From Streptococcus oralis (GTDB lineage Bacteria; Bacillota; Bacilli; Lactobacillales; Streptococcaceae), in assembly GCF_001075875.1 (NCBI RefSeq), contig NZ_JUOS01000173.1, positions 1-58,329 on the forward strand: 58,329 bases of DNA, written 5' to 3'. Positions 44,867-57,116 of this stretch are shown one piece after another; positions within the stretch are counted from its first letter, which is position 1, and each line of letters begins with the position of its first letter. The position numbers were made by a program, and so were the translations under genes. The notes under the pieces were generated by a model that was not told the DNA's origin, ran no database searches, and saw only the letters and a list, made by a program, of their open reading frames with translations.

Positions 44867-45934
44867 ATGAAAATCAAAATAGACCTTCCCCACCATCCTT
44901 ATGATATTCAGATTGAAAAAGGATGCCTGTCTCAAGCAGGAAAATGGTTGCGCGAACTTTGGCAACCACAAAAAATTGTTATCATAACGGATAACCGTGT
45001 GGCTTCACTCTATGCAGAAAAGGTTAAATTGAGTTTGGAGGATGCTGGCTTTCAAGTGGGAGTTTTTGACTTTTTAGAGGGCGAAGAACGAAAAAATCTG
45101 ACTACAGTTCAAAAAGTCTATGAATTTTTAGTCAAACAGGATATGACTCGTAGTGATGGAATCGTAGCCCTCGGCGGTGGTGTAGTTGGCGATTTGGCTG
45201 GTTTTGTGGCTTCAACCTACATGCGAGGAGTTCATTTCGTTCAAATTCCAACTAGTTTGACAGCCCAGGTGGATTCTTCAATCGGTGGTAAGACAGGAGT
45301 GAATACTCCTTTTGCTAAGAATATGGTAGGAACTTTTGCCCAGCCGGATGGTGTTTTGATTGACCCAACTGTTCTTGAGACCTTGGGTAAGAGAGAGTTG
45401 ATTGAAGGAATGGGTGAAGTCATCAAGTATGGCCTCATCGAAGATCCTGAGCTTTGGGACTTATTATCTAAAATGGATGGTTCTGTGGAAAGCATTTTGG
45501 AACATTCCGAGAGTTTGATTGAGCATTCTTGCCAGGTCAAGCGCAAGATGGTGGTTGAGGATGAGTTGGATAATGGCATTCGTTTATATCTCAACTTTGG
45601 TCACACAATTGGCCATGCCATCGAAGCAACTGCTGGTTACGGAAAAGTCATGCACGGTGAGGCAGTAGCTATGGGAATGGTTCAGGTCTCTAAGGTAGCA
45701 GAAGAAAAAGGCCTCATGCCAGCTGGAATAACCCAGTCTATCCGAGAGATGTGTCAGAAATTTGGTCTTCCTGTTGATTATGAAAACTGGGACCTTGACA
45801 AGCTCTATCAGGCTTTGACTCATGACAAAAAAGCGCGTGGAAATACCATGAAGTTAGTTTTGGTACCAGAACTTGGTTCAGCGACCATTCACCCAGTTTC
45901 CCTTGAAGAAATGAAAGAATACTTGATAAAATAA
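44867..45934 (+). CDS. aroB: 3-dehydroquinate synthase
   Basis: 355 residues. NAD- and metal-binding features: [44 protein letters not shown] and [11 protein letters not shown] with the zinc-binding histidines. It converts DAHP to 3-dehydroquinate, so it precedes AroD in the pathway although it follows it in the operon. AAAAGGAGA gives a strong ribosome binding site. Confidence 0.96.
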   Translation: MKIKIDLPHHPYDIQIEKGCLSQAGKWLRELWQPQKIVIITDNRVASLYAEKVKLSLEDAGFQVGVFDFLEGEERKNLTTVQKVYEFLVKQDMTRSDGIVALGGGVVGDLAGFVASTYMRGVHFVQIPTSLTAQVDSSIGGKTGVNTPFAKNMVGTFAQPDGVLIDPTVLETLGKRELIEGMGEVIKYGLIEDPELWDLLSKMDGSVESILEHSESLIEHSCQVKRKMVVEDELDNGIRLYLNFGHTIGHAIEATAGYGKVMHGEAVAMGMVQVSKVAEEKGLMPAGITQSIREMCQKFGLPVDYENWDLDKLYQALTHDKKARGNTMKLVLVPELGSATIHPVSLEEMKEYLIK

Positions 45935-45943
45935 GGAGAATGT

Positions 45944-47110
45944 ATGAGATATTTAACAGCAGGAGAATCACATGGTCCTCGTCTGACAGCAATTATTGAA
46001 GGAATTCCTGCAGGACTGCCTTTGACTGCAGAAGATATCAATGAGGATCTCAAACGTCGCCAAGGCGGTTACGGTCGTGGTGGACGTATGAAAATCGAGA
46101 GCGATCAGGTTGTCTTTACTTCTGGAGTTCGTCACGGAAAGACGACAGGGGCTCCTATCACCATGGATGTCATTAACAAGGATCATCAAAAATGGCTAGA
46201 TATCATGTCTGCCGAGGATATTGAGGACAAACTCAAAAGTAAACGAAAAATCACACATCCTCGTCCAGGTCACGCTGACTTGGTTGGGGGCATCAAATAC
46301 CGTTTTGATGATTTGCGAAATTCTTTGGAACGTTCATCTGCCCGTGAAACAACTATGCGGGTTGCAGTTGGAGCAGTTGCTAAGCGTTTATTAGCTGAGC
46401 TTGATATCGAAATTGCTAACCATGTTGTTGTCTTTGGTGGTAAGGAAATCGATGTTCCAGATAACTTAACAGTCGCAGAGATTAAGAAACTGGCAGCCCA
46501 GTCTGAAGTTTCTATCGTTAACCAAGAACGTGAGCAGGAGATCAAGGATTATATTGACCAAGTCAAGAGAGATGGGGATACCATCGGAGGTGTTGTAGAA
46601 ACAGTTGTCGGAGGTGTTCCGGTTGGTCTTGGTTCTTATGTCCAATGGGATCGTAAACTAGATGCAAGACTAGCTCAAGCTGTTGTTTCTATCAATGCCT
46701 TTAAGGGTGTGGAGTTTGGTCTTGGTTTTAAAGCAGGCCATCTTAAGGGTAGCCAAGTCATGGATGAAATCATCTGGTCATCAGAGGATGGCTATACTCG
46801 TCGGACTAATAACCTTGGAGGTTTCGAAGGTGGTATGACCAATGGTCAGCCCATTATCGTTCGTGGAGTTATGAAGCCAATTCCGACTCTCTACAAGCCG
46901 TTGATGAGTGTCGATATTGAAACTCATGAGCCTTATAAAGCAACGGTAGAGAGAAGTGATCCTACCGCACTTCCAGCAGCAGGTGTCGTTATGGAAGCAG
47001 TCGTAGCAACAGTCTTGGCTCAGGAAATTCTAGAGAAATTCTCCTCTGATAATCTGGAAGAATTAAAAGAAGCTGTTGCGAAACATCGGGAGTATACAAA
47101 GAATTATTAA
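45944..47110 (+). CDS. aroC: Chorismate synthase
   Basis: 388 residues. FMN/EPSP-binding segments are visible: [60 protein letters not shown] and [12 protein letters not shown]. It produces chorismate, the branch point for aromatic amino acids and folate. AAGGAGAATGT precedes the ATG, nine bases after aroB. Confidence 0.97.
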   Translation: MRYLTAGESHGPRLTAIIEGIPAGLPLTAEDINEDLKRRQGGYGRGGRMKIESDQVVFTSGVRHGKTTGAPITMDVINKDHQKWLDIMSAEDIEDKLKSKRKITHPRPGHADLVGGIKYRFDDLRNSLERSSARETTMRVAVGAVAKRLLAELDIEIANHVVVFGGKEIDVPDNLTVAEIKKLAAQSEVSIVNQEREQEIKDYIDQVKRDGDTIGGVVETVVGGVPVGLGSYVQWDRKLDARLAQAVVSINAFKGVEFGLGFKAGHLKGSQVMDEIIWSSEDGYTRRTNNLGGFEGGMTNGQPIIVRGVMKPIPTLYKPLMSVDIETHEPYKATVERSDPTALPAAGVVMEAVVATVLAQEILEKFSSDNLEELKEAVAKHREYTKNY

Positions 47111-47119
47111 GGAGTTCTT

Positions 47120-48223
47120 ATGGCAAAAACCATCTATATCGCAGGACTAGGTTTGATTGGTGCTTCCATGGCACTCGGAATCAAGCGGGATCATCCTGAT
47201 TATGAAATTTTAGGATACAATCGTAGTCAAGCGTCCAGAGAGATTGCCTTGGATAGAGGAATGATTGATCGTGCGACGGATGCTTTTGCCAGTTTTGCTC
47301 CACTTGCAGACGTCATCATTCTTACACTGCCAATCAAGCAAACCATTGCCTTTATTAAGGAATTGGCCAACTTGGACTTGAAAGAAGGTGTCATTATTTC
47401 CGATGCTGGATCGACCAAGTCAGCTATCGTGGCTACAGCTGAGAAGTGTTTTGCTGATAAGTCTGTTCGCTTTGTTGGAGCTCATCCTATGGCAGGGAGT
47501 CATAAGACAGGAGCGGCTTCTGCCGATGTTAATCTTTTTGAAAATGCCTACTATATCTTTACACCTTCGAGCCTAACGACTCCAGATACGCTTGAAGAAA
47601 TGAAAGACCTACTTTCAGGACTCCATGCTCGTTTCATCGAAATCGATGCTGAGGAACATGACCGAGTGACTTCTCAGATTAGTCATTTTCCTCATATCTT
47701 GGCATCAGGTTTGATGGAACAAACTGCCAACTATGCTGAAGAGCATGAGATGGCACGACGATTTGCAGCAGGTGGTTTTCGAGATATGACTCGGATTGCC
47801 GAAAGTGAGCCAGGTATGTGGACTTCTATCCTCTTATCCAATCGGGAGACCATTATTGAACGCATCGAGGACTTCAAAGGCCGTTTGGAAGAGATTGGAC
47901 AAGCTATCAGTAAGGGTGATGAAAACCAAATCTGGAATTTTTTCAACCAAGCGCGTGAGCAACGCCAAGCTATGGAAATCCATAAACGTGGTGGTGTTGA
48001 TAGTTCTTATGACCTCTATGTAGACGTTCCCGATGAGGAAGATGTTATCTTGCGCATCTTGGAATTACTACGAGGAACTTCCTTGGTCAATATCCATATC
48101 AATGAGGAAAATCGTGAAGATATTCACGGGATTCTGCAGATTTCCTTTAAGAATGCTCAGGATTTAAAACGTGCTGAGCAAGTCATTACAGAAAATACGA
48201 ATTATACAGTCGTTATTAAATAA
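47120..48223 (+). CDS. tyrA: Prephenate dehydrogenase with C-terminal ACT domain
   Basis: 367 residues. NAD-binding [13 protein letters not shown] opens the protein, [12 protein letters not shown] and [14 protein letters not shown] (catalytic His region) follow, then the helical dimerisation domain with [13 protein letters not shown]. The last 70 residues ([16 protein letters not shown] onwards) form an ACT-type regulatory domain, so feedback inhibition by tyrosine is expected. It converts prephenate to 4-hydroxyphenylpyruvate. AAGGAG at good spacing. Confidence 0.95.
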   Translation: MAKTIYIAGLGLIGASMALGIKRDHPDYEILGYNRSQASREIALDRGMIDRATDAFASFAPLADVIILTLPIKQTIAFIKELANLDLKEGVIISDAGSTKSAIVATAEKCFADKSVRFVGAHPMAGSHKTGAASADVNLFENAYYIFTPSSLTTPDTLEEMKDLLSGLHARFIEIDAEEHDRVTSQISHFPHILASGLMEQTANYAEEHEMARRFAAGGFRDMTRIAESEPGMWTSILLSNRETIIERIEDFKGRLEEIGQAISKGDENQIWNFFNQAREQRQAMEIHKRGGVDSSYDLYVDVPDEEDVILRILELLRGTSLVNIHINEENREDIHGILQISFKNAQDLKRAEQVITENTNYTVVIK

Positions 48224-48234
48224 GGAGGACAATT

Positions 48235-50411
<2,177 letters not shown>

Positions 50412-50415
<4 letters not shown>

Positions 50416-51260
50416 AAATTGCCTATCTAGGTCCCAAAGGATCTTTTTCGCACCATGTTGTGCAGACGGCTTTTCCTCATGAGGAACTGGAGCCATTTTC
50501 AAATATTACAGACGTTATGAAGGCCTATGAACAGGGATTGGTAGACTATTCAGTAGTGCCAGTTGAAAATTCCATTGAAGGTAGTGTTCATGAGACACTG
50601 GACTATCTTTTCCATCAAGCTCGCATTCAAGCTGTGGCAGAGATTGTTCAGCCTATCCACCAACAATTGATGGCAGTACTAGGACAGTATAAAATAGAGA
50701 AAATCTTTTCTCACCCACAAGCATTGGCACAAGGGAAGAAATTTATTGACGAGCATTATCCAGATGCGCAACTAGAAGTCACTGCCAGTACAGCCTACGC
50801 TGCGCGCTATGTTTCTGAGCATCCTGATCAACCATTTGCGGCGATTGCCCCAAGAAGTTCTGCAGAGGAATATGGTTTAAAGCTGGTCGCTCAAGATATT
50901 CAAGAAATGGAAGCCAATTTTACTCGTTTTTGGGTTTTGGGACCTAAATTACCACAAATCCCCTTGAGTCCAGGTTCTGAAAAGATGAGTCTAGCTTTGA
51001 CCTTGCCAGATAATCTTCCAGGCGCATTATACAAAGCACTCTCGACCTTTGCATGGCGTGGGATTGACTTGACTAAAATTGAGAGTCGTCCCCTAAAAAC
51101 AGCCTTGGGCGAATACTTTTTTATTATTGATGTCGCTTATACTGATAAAGAACTGGTCCACTTTGCTCAAAAAGAATTAGAAACGATTGGAATCCAGTAT
51201 AAAGTACTAGGTGCTTATCCTATCTATACCATACAGGATAAAGGAAAGGAGAAGGAATGA
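50412..51260 (+). CDS. pheA: Prephenate dehydratase
   Basis: 282 residues. AYLGPKGSFSHH begins the catalytic domain; VVPVENSIEGSVHETLD and the catalytic FTRFWVLG follow. The C-terminal ACT domain (about 195-275) keeps ESRP, the phenylalanine-binding segment, so feedback inhibition by phenylalanine is expected. There is no chorismate mutase domain, unlike the enteric bifunctional PheA. It converts prephenate to phenylpyruvate. Confidence 0.95.
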
Positions 51261-52576
51261 CTAGAGAGAATCCTTTGACACACCATGAAAAACTGAGATA
51301 TGACTATCTTTTGAAAAATATTCATTATTTGAATGAAAAAGAAAAGAGAGAATTTGACTTTTTACATGCTAAGTTAGAAGGTCAAAAAGGTTCAGCGGAA
51401 GTTTTCAATCCAGAAGCCAAGGAACAACTTCTTTCAGACTCTGGTATCGACCTGCCAACCTATGCTAATCGTAGTCGCTCTAGCCGCCGTAGTGGTGGGG
51501 CTCAACTGGAAACGAAGGTTCCAAAAGCTAAGAAGCAAAAGAAAAAAAGAGGTTTTCGTTTTAAACGCTTATTTGCTTGGTTAGGGATGTTATTCCTTTG
51601 TGTAGCAGTTGGAATGATCGTCATGTTCTTAAAGGGATTCCAATCGGCGAATCCTAATAGCTCAAATGGGTCCAAAGATGCCAAAGCTGCTCAGGTTGAA
51701 GTCTTCAATGGACAAGATACGCGTGATGGGGTTAATATTCTTATTTTGGGTACGGATGGACGTATCGGACAGAATAGTGCAGAAACACGGACAGATTCCA
51801 TTATGGTTCTGAATGTAAGTGGCAAAGATAAAAAATTGAAGCTTGTTAGCTTTATGCGTGATAACTTGGTTTATATTGATGGATATAGTCAAGTCATCAA
51901 TGGTCAAAAACAGACTGACCATAAATTAAACTTAGCCTACGAATTAGGGGAACAAGAAGGTAAACAAGGAGCCGAAATGGTCCGCAAGGTCCTCAAGGAT
52001 AATTTTGATCTAGACATCAAATATTATGCCCTTGTCGATTTTCAAGCCTTTGCGACAGCCATTGATACGCTTTTCCCTGATGGTGTGACCATTGATGCTC
52101 AGTTTTCAACTCTAAACGGGGTCCCAGTTACAGAAGCGACTGTAGGAGATGACTTGCACGCAACGGAAACTGAGTCACCGACTCAAACCATTCGAGCTGG
52201 GAAACAACAGATGAATGGTTCGACTCTTCTCAACTATGCACGTTTCCGTGATGATGATGAAGGGGACTATGGACGTACTCGTAGACAGCAACAAGTCATG
52301 ACTGCTGTTTTACAACAAATTAAAGATCCGACAAAACTTTTCACTGGTTCAGAAGCACTAGGAAAAGTATTCGCCATGACCTCTACAAACCTTCCATATA
52401 CTTTCTTATTGACCAATGGCTTATCAGTCCTTGAAGGTGCGCAGAATGGTATTGAAAGATTGACAGTTCCAGAACTTGGAGACTGGGTAGATGACTTTGA
52501 CGTATACGGCGGTCAATCCCTTCGAGTGGACCAAAAAGCTTATCAAAATAAACTGACCCAGATGGGATTTAGATAA
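51257..52576 (+). CDS. psr: LytR-CpsA-Psr (LCP) family glycopolymer transferase, Psr type
   Basis: 439 residues: a cytoplasmic basic N-terminus of about 110 residues (rich in K/R around 75-105), one membrane segment (about 107-128), then the extracellular LCP domain. LCP motifs are ILGTDGR, TRTDSIMVL with the catalytic arginine and aspartate, FMRDN, and LNYARFRDDDEGDYGRTRRQQQ. LCP enzymes transfer undecaprenyl-linked teichoic acids or capsule to peptidoglycan. It overlaps pheA by four bases, although it works in wall assembly, and it leads into the LicD/TarP-like cluster downstream, which fits its function. Confidence 0.93.
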   Translation: MTRENPLTHHEKLRYDYLLKNIHYLNEKEKREFDFLHAKLEGQKGSAEVFNPEAKEQLLSDSGIDLPTYANRSRSSRRSGGAQLETKVPKAKKQKKKRGFRFKRLFAWLGMLFLCVAVGMIVMFLKGFQSANPNSSNGSKDAKAAQVEVFNGQDTRDGVNILILGTDGRIGQNSAETRTDSIMVLNVSGKDKKLKLVSFMRDNLVYIDGYSQVINGQKQTDHKLNLAYELGEQEGKQGAEMVRKVLKDNFDLDIKYYALVDFQAFATAIDTLFPDGVTIDAQFSTLNGVPVTEATVGDDLHATETESPTQTIRAGKQQMNGSTLLNYARFRDDDEGDYGRTRRQQQVMTAVLQQIKDPTKLFTGSEALGKVFAMTSTNLPYTFLLTNGLSVLEGAQNGIERLTVPELGDWVDDFDVYGGQSLRVDQKAYQNKLTQMGFR

Positions 52577-52587
52577 AATGTAAAATG

Positions 52588-52638
52588 AATCAGAGCTTGA
52601 GGCACCTATGAAAATGGGTATCTTGGACTTTGATTTTT
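52588..52638 (+). terminator. Probable terminator after psr
   Basis: AATCAGAG / CTTTGATT outer stem with wobble pairs and a looser inner part, then TTT. Weaker than the other terminators here. Confidence 0.45.
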
Positions 52639-52671
52639 CACATGGTCAGATGGATTTATAAACTATTTTTA

Positions 52672-52680
52672 TGGTATAAT
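52672..52680 (+). promoter_or_regulatory. Promoter of the LicD/TarP-like cluster, extended -10
   Basis: TGGTATAAT with TATAAT at 52675-52680. Two in-frame ATGs (52684, 52687) lie immediately after it, before the Shine-Dalgarno-preceded ATG at 52717. Confidence 0.6.
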
Positions 52681-52716
52681 AGAATGATGTATTCTATAGA
52701 AGAGGAAGATAATAAG

Positions 52717-53553
52717 ATGAGTGATTTAAAGGCAATTCAAGCTCGTAGCCTAGAGATGGCTGAATATTTTGTCGCCTTTTGTAAAGAACACGATTTACTC
52801 TGTTATTTGTGTGGTGGAGGAGCTATTGGAGCTCTACGAAATAAAGGTTTTATCCCTTGGGATGATGATTTAGACTTCTTTATGCCCCGCAAGGATTATG
52901 AAAAACTAGCAGAGCTATGGCCTCGTTATGCGGACGAGCGTTACTTCCTATCAAAAAGTGATAGAGACTTTGTTGACCGCAACCTCTTTATCACTATTCG
53001 AGACAAGGAGACGACTTGTATCAAGCCTTATCAACAAGATTTGGATCTACCACACGGCTTGGCCTTGGATGTTCTTCCCTTGGATTACTACCCTAAAAAC
53101 CCAGCTGAACGTAAGAAACAGGTACGTTGGGCTTTGATTTATTCTCTCTTTTGTGCACAAACCATTCCAGAAAAACACGGAGCTCTCATGAAGTGGGGTA
53201 GTACCATTTTGCTAGGATTAACTCCTAAAGCCCTTCGTTATCGTATCTGGAAAAAGGCTGAGAAAGAAATGACCAAGTATGGTCCATCAGAAAGTGATGG
53301 CATCACAGAATTATGCTCAGGTCCAGGCTACATGAAGAAGAAGTATCCAATTCAAGCATTTGAAGACAACATTTTCCTGCCATTCGAAGGAACAGAAATG
53401 CCTATTCCAGTTGGTTATGATGCCTATCTAAGCACAGCTTTTGGTGACTACATGACACCACCACCAGCTGACAAGCAAGTGCCTCACCACGATGCCCTTA
53501 TAGCAGATATGGATAAGAGTTACACTGAATATAAGGGAGAATATGGTGGATAA
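52717..53553 (+). CDS. licD3: LicD-family phosphotransferase (LicD3-like)
   Basis: 278 residues. The LicD signature lies near 32-58: CGGGAIGALRNKGFIPWDDD followed by LDFFMPR, whose aspartates bind metal. LicD proteins transfer phosphocholine or related groups (ribitol phosphate has been proposed for the LicD3 type) to teichoic acid sugars. The start is set by AGAGGAAG before ATG 52717. ATG 52687, at the predicted transcription start, would give a 10-residue extension and a leaderless message. Order LCP-LicD-GT-GT-polymerase equals the pneumococcal lic3 region as I remember it. Overlaps the next gene by 11 bases. Confidence 0.85.
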   Translation: MSDLKAIQARSLEMAEYFVAFCKEHDLLCYLCGGGAIGALRNKGFIPWDDDLDFFMPRKDYEKLAELWPRYADERYFLSKSDRDFVDRNLFITIRDKETTCIKPYQQDLDLPHGLALDVLPLDYYPKNPAERKKQVRWALIYSLFCAQTIPEKHGALMKWGSTILLGLTPKALRYRIWKKAEKEMTKYGPSESDGITELCSGPGYMKKKYPIQAFEDNIFLPFEGTEMPIPVGYDAYLSTAFGDYMTPPPADKQVPHHDALIADMDKSYTEYKGEYGG

Positions 53554-54646
53554 GAAGAAAATTTTATTTTTTATGTGGTCCTTCTCTCTAGGCGGAGGTG
53601 CAGAAAAAATCCTTTCTACGATTGTTTCAAACTTGGATCCGGAAAAGTATGATATTGATATCCTTGAAATGGAACATTTTGATAAAGGATACGAACCTGT
53701 GCCTGAAAATGTGAGAATTTTAAAAGCTTTTCAAGACTACCGTCAACCAAGATGGTTAAGAGCGCTTTTATGGAGATTGAGAATTTATTTCCCAAGACTC
53801 ACCAGACGTTTACTTGTAAAAGATCAATATGATGTAGAGGTTTCCTTTACCATTATGAATCCTCCTCTTTTATTTTCTAAACGAAAAGAAGTGAAGAAGA
53901 TTTCTTGGATTCATGGAAGTATTGAAGAATTTTTAACAGATAGTTCGAAGCGTGATTCTCATAGACGACAATTGGATGATGCTGATAGGATAGTAGGAAT
54001 TTCAAAAAAAACCAGCAATTCTATCAAAGAAGTTTATCCAGATTACTCACAGAAATTAGTAACAGTCTATAATGGTTATGATTTTGCAAGCATTTTGGAA
54101 AAATCAAAAGAGAAGGTGGCTATTGAGATAGCTCCTCAGAGCATCTGTACCATTGGACGTATTGAAGAAAATAAAGGTTCTGACCGAGTAGTAGAAGTTA
54201 TACGACTGTTGCACCAGCAAGGCAATAAATATCACCTCTACTTTATAGGTGCTGGTGACATGGAAGAGGAGCTGAAAAAACGAGTCAAAGAGTATCAACT
54301 TGAGGATTACGTTCATTTCCTTGGTTATCAAAAGAATCCGTATCAGTATCTTTCTAAGATGCAAGTTCTTTTATCCATGTCCAAACAGGAAGGTTTTCCT
54401 GGAGTCTATGTTGAAGCCTTGAGTCTGGGAGTTCCCTTTGTATCTACTGAAGTAGGCGGTGCAGAGGAATTATCTCAAGAAGGACGATTTGGTAAAATCA
54501 TTGAAAGCAATCAAGAAGCAGCTCAAGCAATTGAGAACTACATGACAGTTGCATCAAGCTTTAATGTCGATGAAGCCAGTCAATTTATTCAGCAATTTAC
54601 GATTGCTAAACAAATTGAACAAGTAGAAAAACTAATAGAGGAGTAG
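53543..54646 (+). CDS. Glycosyltransferase family 4 protein
   Basis: 367 residues, GT-B fold retaining glycosyltransferase. The N-terminal domain has LGGGAEKILSTIVSNL and VKKISWIHGSIEEF; the C-terminal GT1/GT4 domain has SICTIGRIEENKGSDRVVEV, FLGYQKNPYQYLSKM and the donor-binding SMSKQEGFPGVYVEALSLGV. In the pneumococcal lic3 region the equivalent enzyme is thought to add a GalNAc to the teichoic acid unit; the sugar here is inference from context. AAGGGAG precedes the ATG. It acts at the inner face of the membrane. Confidence 0.85.
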   Translation: MVDKKKILFFMWSFSLGGGAEKILSTIVSNLDPEKYDIDILEMEHFDKGYEPVPENVRILKAFQDYRQPRWLRALLWRLRIYFPRLTRRLLVKDQYDVEVSFTIMNPPLLFSKRKEVKKISWIHGSIEEFLTDSSKRDSHRRQLDDADRIVGISKKTSNSIKEVYPDYSQKLVTVYNGYDFASILEKSKEKVAIEIAPQSICTIGRIEENKGSDRVVEVIRLLHQQGNKYHLYFIGAGDMEEELKKRVKEYQLEDYVHFLGYQKNPYQYLSKMQVLLSMSKQEGFPGVYVEALSLGVPFVSTEVGGAEELSQEGRFGKIIESNQEAAQAIENYMTVASSFNVDEASQFIQQFTIAKQIEQVEKLIEE

Positions 54647-54647
54647 C

Positions 54648-55634
54648 ATGGAAACTGCATTAATTAGTGTCATTGTTCCAGTCTATAATGTGGCGCAATA
54701 CCTTGAAAAATCAATAGCATCCATTCAGCAACAAACCTATCAAAACCTCGAAATCATTCTCGTTGATGATGGGGCGACAGATGAAAGTGGTCGCTTGTGT
54801 GAACAAATTGCTGAACAAGATGAACGAGTTTTGGTTTATCACAAGGAAAATGAAGGCTTGTCTCAAGCTCGAAATGATGGATTGAAGCAAGCCCACGGAG
54901 ACTATGTTATTTTTATAGATTCGGATGATTATATACATCCTGAAATGATTGCTAGCTTATACCAACAATTAGTCAATGAAGATGCGGATGTTTCCAGCTG
55001 TGGGGTTATGAATGTCTATGCCAATAGTGAGAGTCCGCAAACTGAAAACCAGGATGATTATTTTGTATGTGATACTGAAACATTCCTCAGAGAATATTTA
55101 ATTGGTGAGAAAATACCTGGTACTATTTGTAACAAACTCATCAAGAAGGAAATTGCAGCACAGTTAACTTTTCCAAAAGGTTTGATTTATGAAGATGCCT
55201 ATTATCATTTTGATCTCATTAAAGTAGCTAAAAAGTATGTTGTGAATACCAAACCGTACTATTATTATTTCCACCGAGGAGATAGTATTACTACCAAACC
55301 ATATGCGGAAAAAGACTTAGCTTACATTGATATTTATCAAAAATTTTATACTGAAGTCGTTAAGGAATATCCAAACTTAACAGAAGTAGCTTTCTTTAGA
55401 CTGGCATATGCACATTTCTTTATCTTGGATAAAATGCTTCTAGATGATAAATTCAAAGAGTTTAAAGACTATCCAAGGATTTATGGCTACTTGAAAAAAC
55501 ATGTCTTTGCTATTTTCAAAAATACCATTTTTAGAAAAGGAAGACGTATTAGTGCTTTAGCCTTATTTGTAAATGTAAGATTGTATAGAATATTATTGTT
55601 TAAAAATATTGAGCAATCGAAAAAAATTAATTAG
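54648..55634 (+). CDS. Glycosyltransferase family 2 protein
   Basis: 328 residues, GT-A fold. SVIVPVYNVAQYLEKSIASI and ILVDDGATDESG form the nucleotide-binding start (Ala where most have Ser in DDGS), ENEGLSQARNDGL follows, and FIDSDDYIHPEM carries the DxD-type metal site. The C-terminal 100 residues are basic and aromatic, suggesting membrane association. It starts two bases after the previous stop. Likely the second sugar transferase for the teichoic acid repeat. Confidence 0.88.
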   Translation: METALISVIVPVYNVAQYLEKSIASIQQQTYQNLEIILVDDGATDESGRLCEQIAEQDERVLVYHKENEGLSQARNDGLKQAHGDYVIFIDSDDYIHPEMIASLYQQLVNEDADVSSCGVMNVYANSESPQTENQDDYFVCDTETFLREYLIGEKIPGTICNKLIKKEIAAQLTFPKGLIYEDAYYHFDLIKVAKKYVVNTKPYYYYFHRGDSITTKPYAEKDLAYIDIYQKFYTEVVKEYPNLTEVAFFRLAYAHFFILDKMLLDDKFKEFKDYPRIYGYLKKHVFAIFKNTIFRKGRRISALALFVNVRLYRILLFKNIEQSKKIN

Positions 55635-55649
55635 AAAAGGAGGGCTGAG

Positions 55650-57116
55650 ATGGTTGATGGCAAACGAATGTTGCTAACGGTTACGATTCTAAGCTATATC
55701 GTAACCATAATAAGCGGAATCACTTATTTGTTTACCAGTAACAACGTAGGACTTCTGACAACTTTGCTTTTGCTCTTAATTAGCAGTCTGCTACTTTGCT
55801 GGAATAATATCAAATACTATTTGATTCACTTTATATTCTTTATCACAATTTTTATATTTTTGGTATCCAGACCCACCATTGATTATTTTAGAGATGGAGC
55901 GCTAGACACCTACCAACCAATTGCCTATCGATTTGCTTTCCTAGTTGTCATTGTTTCTATTTTAGGACTGACAATAGGAGGTTTTATAGCGAATTATTAT
56001 CTTGTTCGAAAAAGCAAAGCTCCTGTAAAAGTGGAAAAAACAGTGAATGTCAATTATATAAAAAAATTACGTTTTGTGTCATTGAGTGTATTTCTACTCA
56101 CCTATCCATTTTATTTCCTTAGACTATTTGAGCGCCTGCTATACCGTTTGCAAACTTCTTATTACAATTATTATGCAAATTTTGAAAGTCAATTGCCCTA
56201 CTTTACCTATATCTTATCGACTTTCACGGTTTATGCCATGTGTGTTTACTTAGCAACCAAACCTAAAAAGTCACATGCGACAATGGTTTTAGTTGCCTAT
56301 ATCGCGGCTAACTTGATTCACTTAGTAATTGGTACCAGAAATCCCTTTATTCTGAGTTTGATTTTCGCCTTTGTTTACTACTTTATGCGTGAACAAACGG
56401 AGAAAGGGAAATGGATTGGTTTCAAAGAAAAATTGGCTATTTATCTTGGAACACCTGTTCTCATGCTTGCGATGGGAGCACTAAACTATGTTCGTGATAA
56501 CGCTCAAGTATCCCATAGTGGAGTTTTTGATTTATTACTCGATTTCATTTATAAACAAGGAACTAGTTTTGGAGTTTTAGCGAGAGGATTCTTGTACAAT
56601 AGTAGTCTTCCGTATAGAGACTTCCGAAATTTCACTTTTGGTCCGGTTGTTGACTATTTTGCGAGAGGTAGTATCGGAATCATATTTGGTGCCAAACCAT
56701 TTGAACATACGACAAATAGTATCGAACTAGCGATCGATAGTAATAGTTATGCCCACAATCTGTCCTATCTCGTTCTAAACAAAGAATATTTAAGAGGCCA
56801 TGGTATTGGAAGTAGTTATATCATGGAATTGTATACTGATTATGGTATGTTGGGACTATTTCTACTAAGTATCTTACTTGGTATGCTATTTATAGCCATG
56901 CTGCAAGTAGCTTATCGCTCAAGAACAATCTTATTTGCATTATCTTTGCTAATCTTAAATAATTTATTCTTTATGCCTAGAAGTAGCTTCTCAGAAAGTT
57001 TCTTTAATCTTTTTACAATGCAATTCTGGGGAATTGTTCTTATTATCATTTTCGTGGCAAAAATGCTCACAAAAGAAAATCATCACTTAATCAAAAAAGG
57101 GGAAATACATGTTTGA
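55650..57116 (+). CDS. Wzy-like polymerase, teichoic acid repeat polymerase TarP candidate
   Basis: 488 residues with about twelve membrane segments and a large extracellular loop near 300-370 (YKQGTSFGVLARGFLYN, IELAIDSNSYAHNLSYLV). This fits O-antigen polymerase (Wzy) proteins. In pneumococcus the gene at this place in lic3 is the teichoic acid polymerase, which joins undecaprenyl-linked repeats outside the membrane. AAAAGGAGG precedes the ATG. Overlaps the Wzz-like gene by eight bases, which supports a functional pair. Confidence 0.82.
   Translation: MVDGKRMLLTVTILSYIVTIISGITYLFTSNNVGLLTTLLLLLISSLLLCWNNIKYYLIHFIFFITIFIFLVSRPTIDYFRDGALDTYQPIAYRFAFLVVIVSILGLTIGGFIANYYLVRKSKAPVKVEKTVNVNYIKKLRFVSLSVFLLTYPFYFLRLFERLLYRLQTSYYNYYANFESQLPYFTYILSTFTVYAMCVYLATKPKKSHATMVLVAYIAANLIHLVIGTRNPFILSLIFAFVYYFMREQTEKGKWIGFKEKLAIYLGTPVLMLAMGALNYVRDNAQVSHSGVFDLLLDFIYKQGTSFGVLARGFLYNSSLPYRDFRNFTFGPVVDYFARGSIGIIFGAKPFEHTTNSIELAIDSNSYAHNLSYLVLNKEYLRGHGIGSSYIMELYTDYGMLGLFLLSILLGMLFIAMLQVAYRSRTILFALSLLILNNLFFMPRSSFSESFFNLFTMQFWGIVLIIIFVAKMLTKENHHLIKKGEIHV

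Noticed and set aside
45241-45594. 117-codon open frame antisense to aroB
   Set aside because: Fully inside aroB, serine/proline-rich shadow composition, no start signals.
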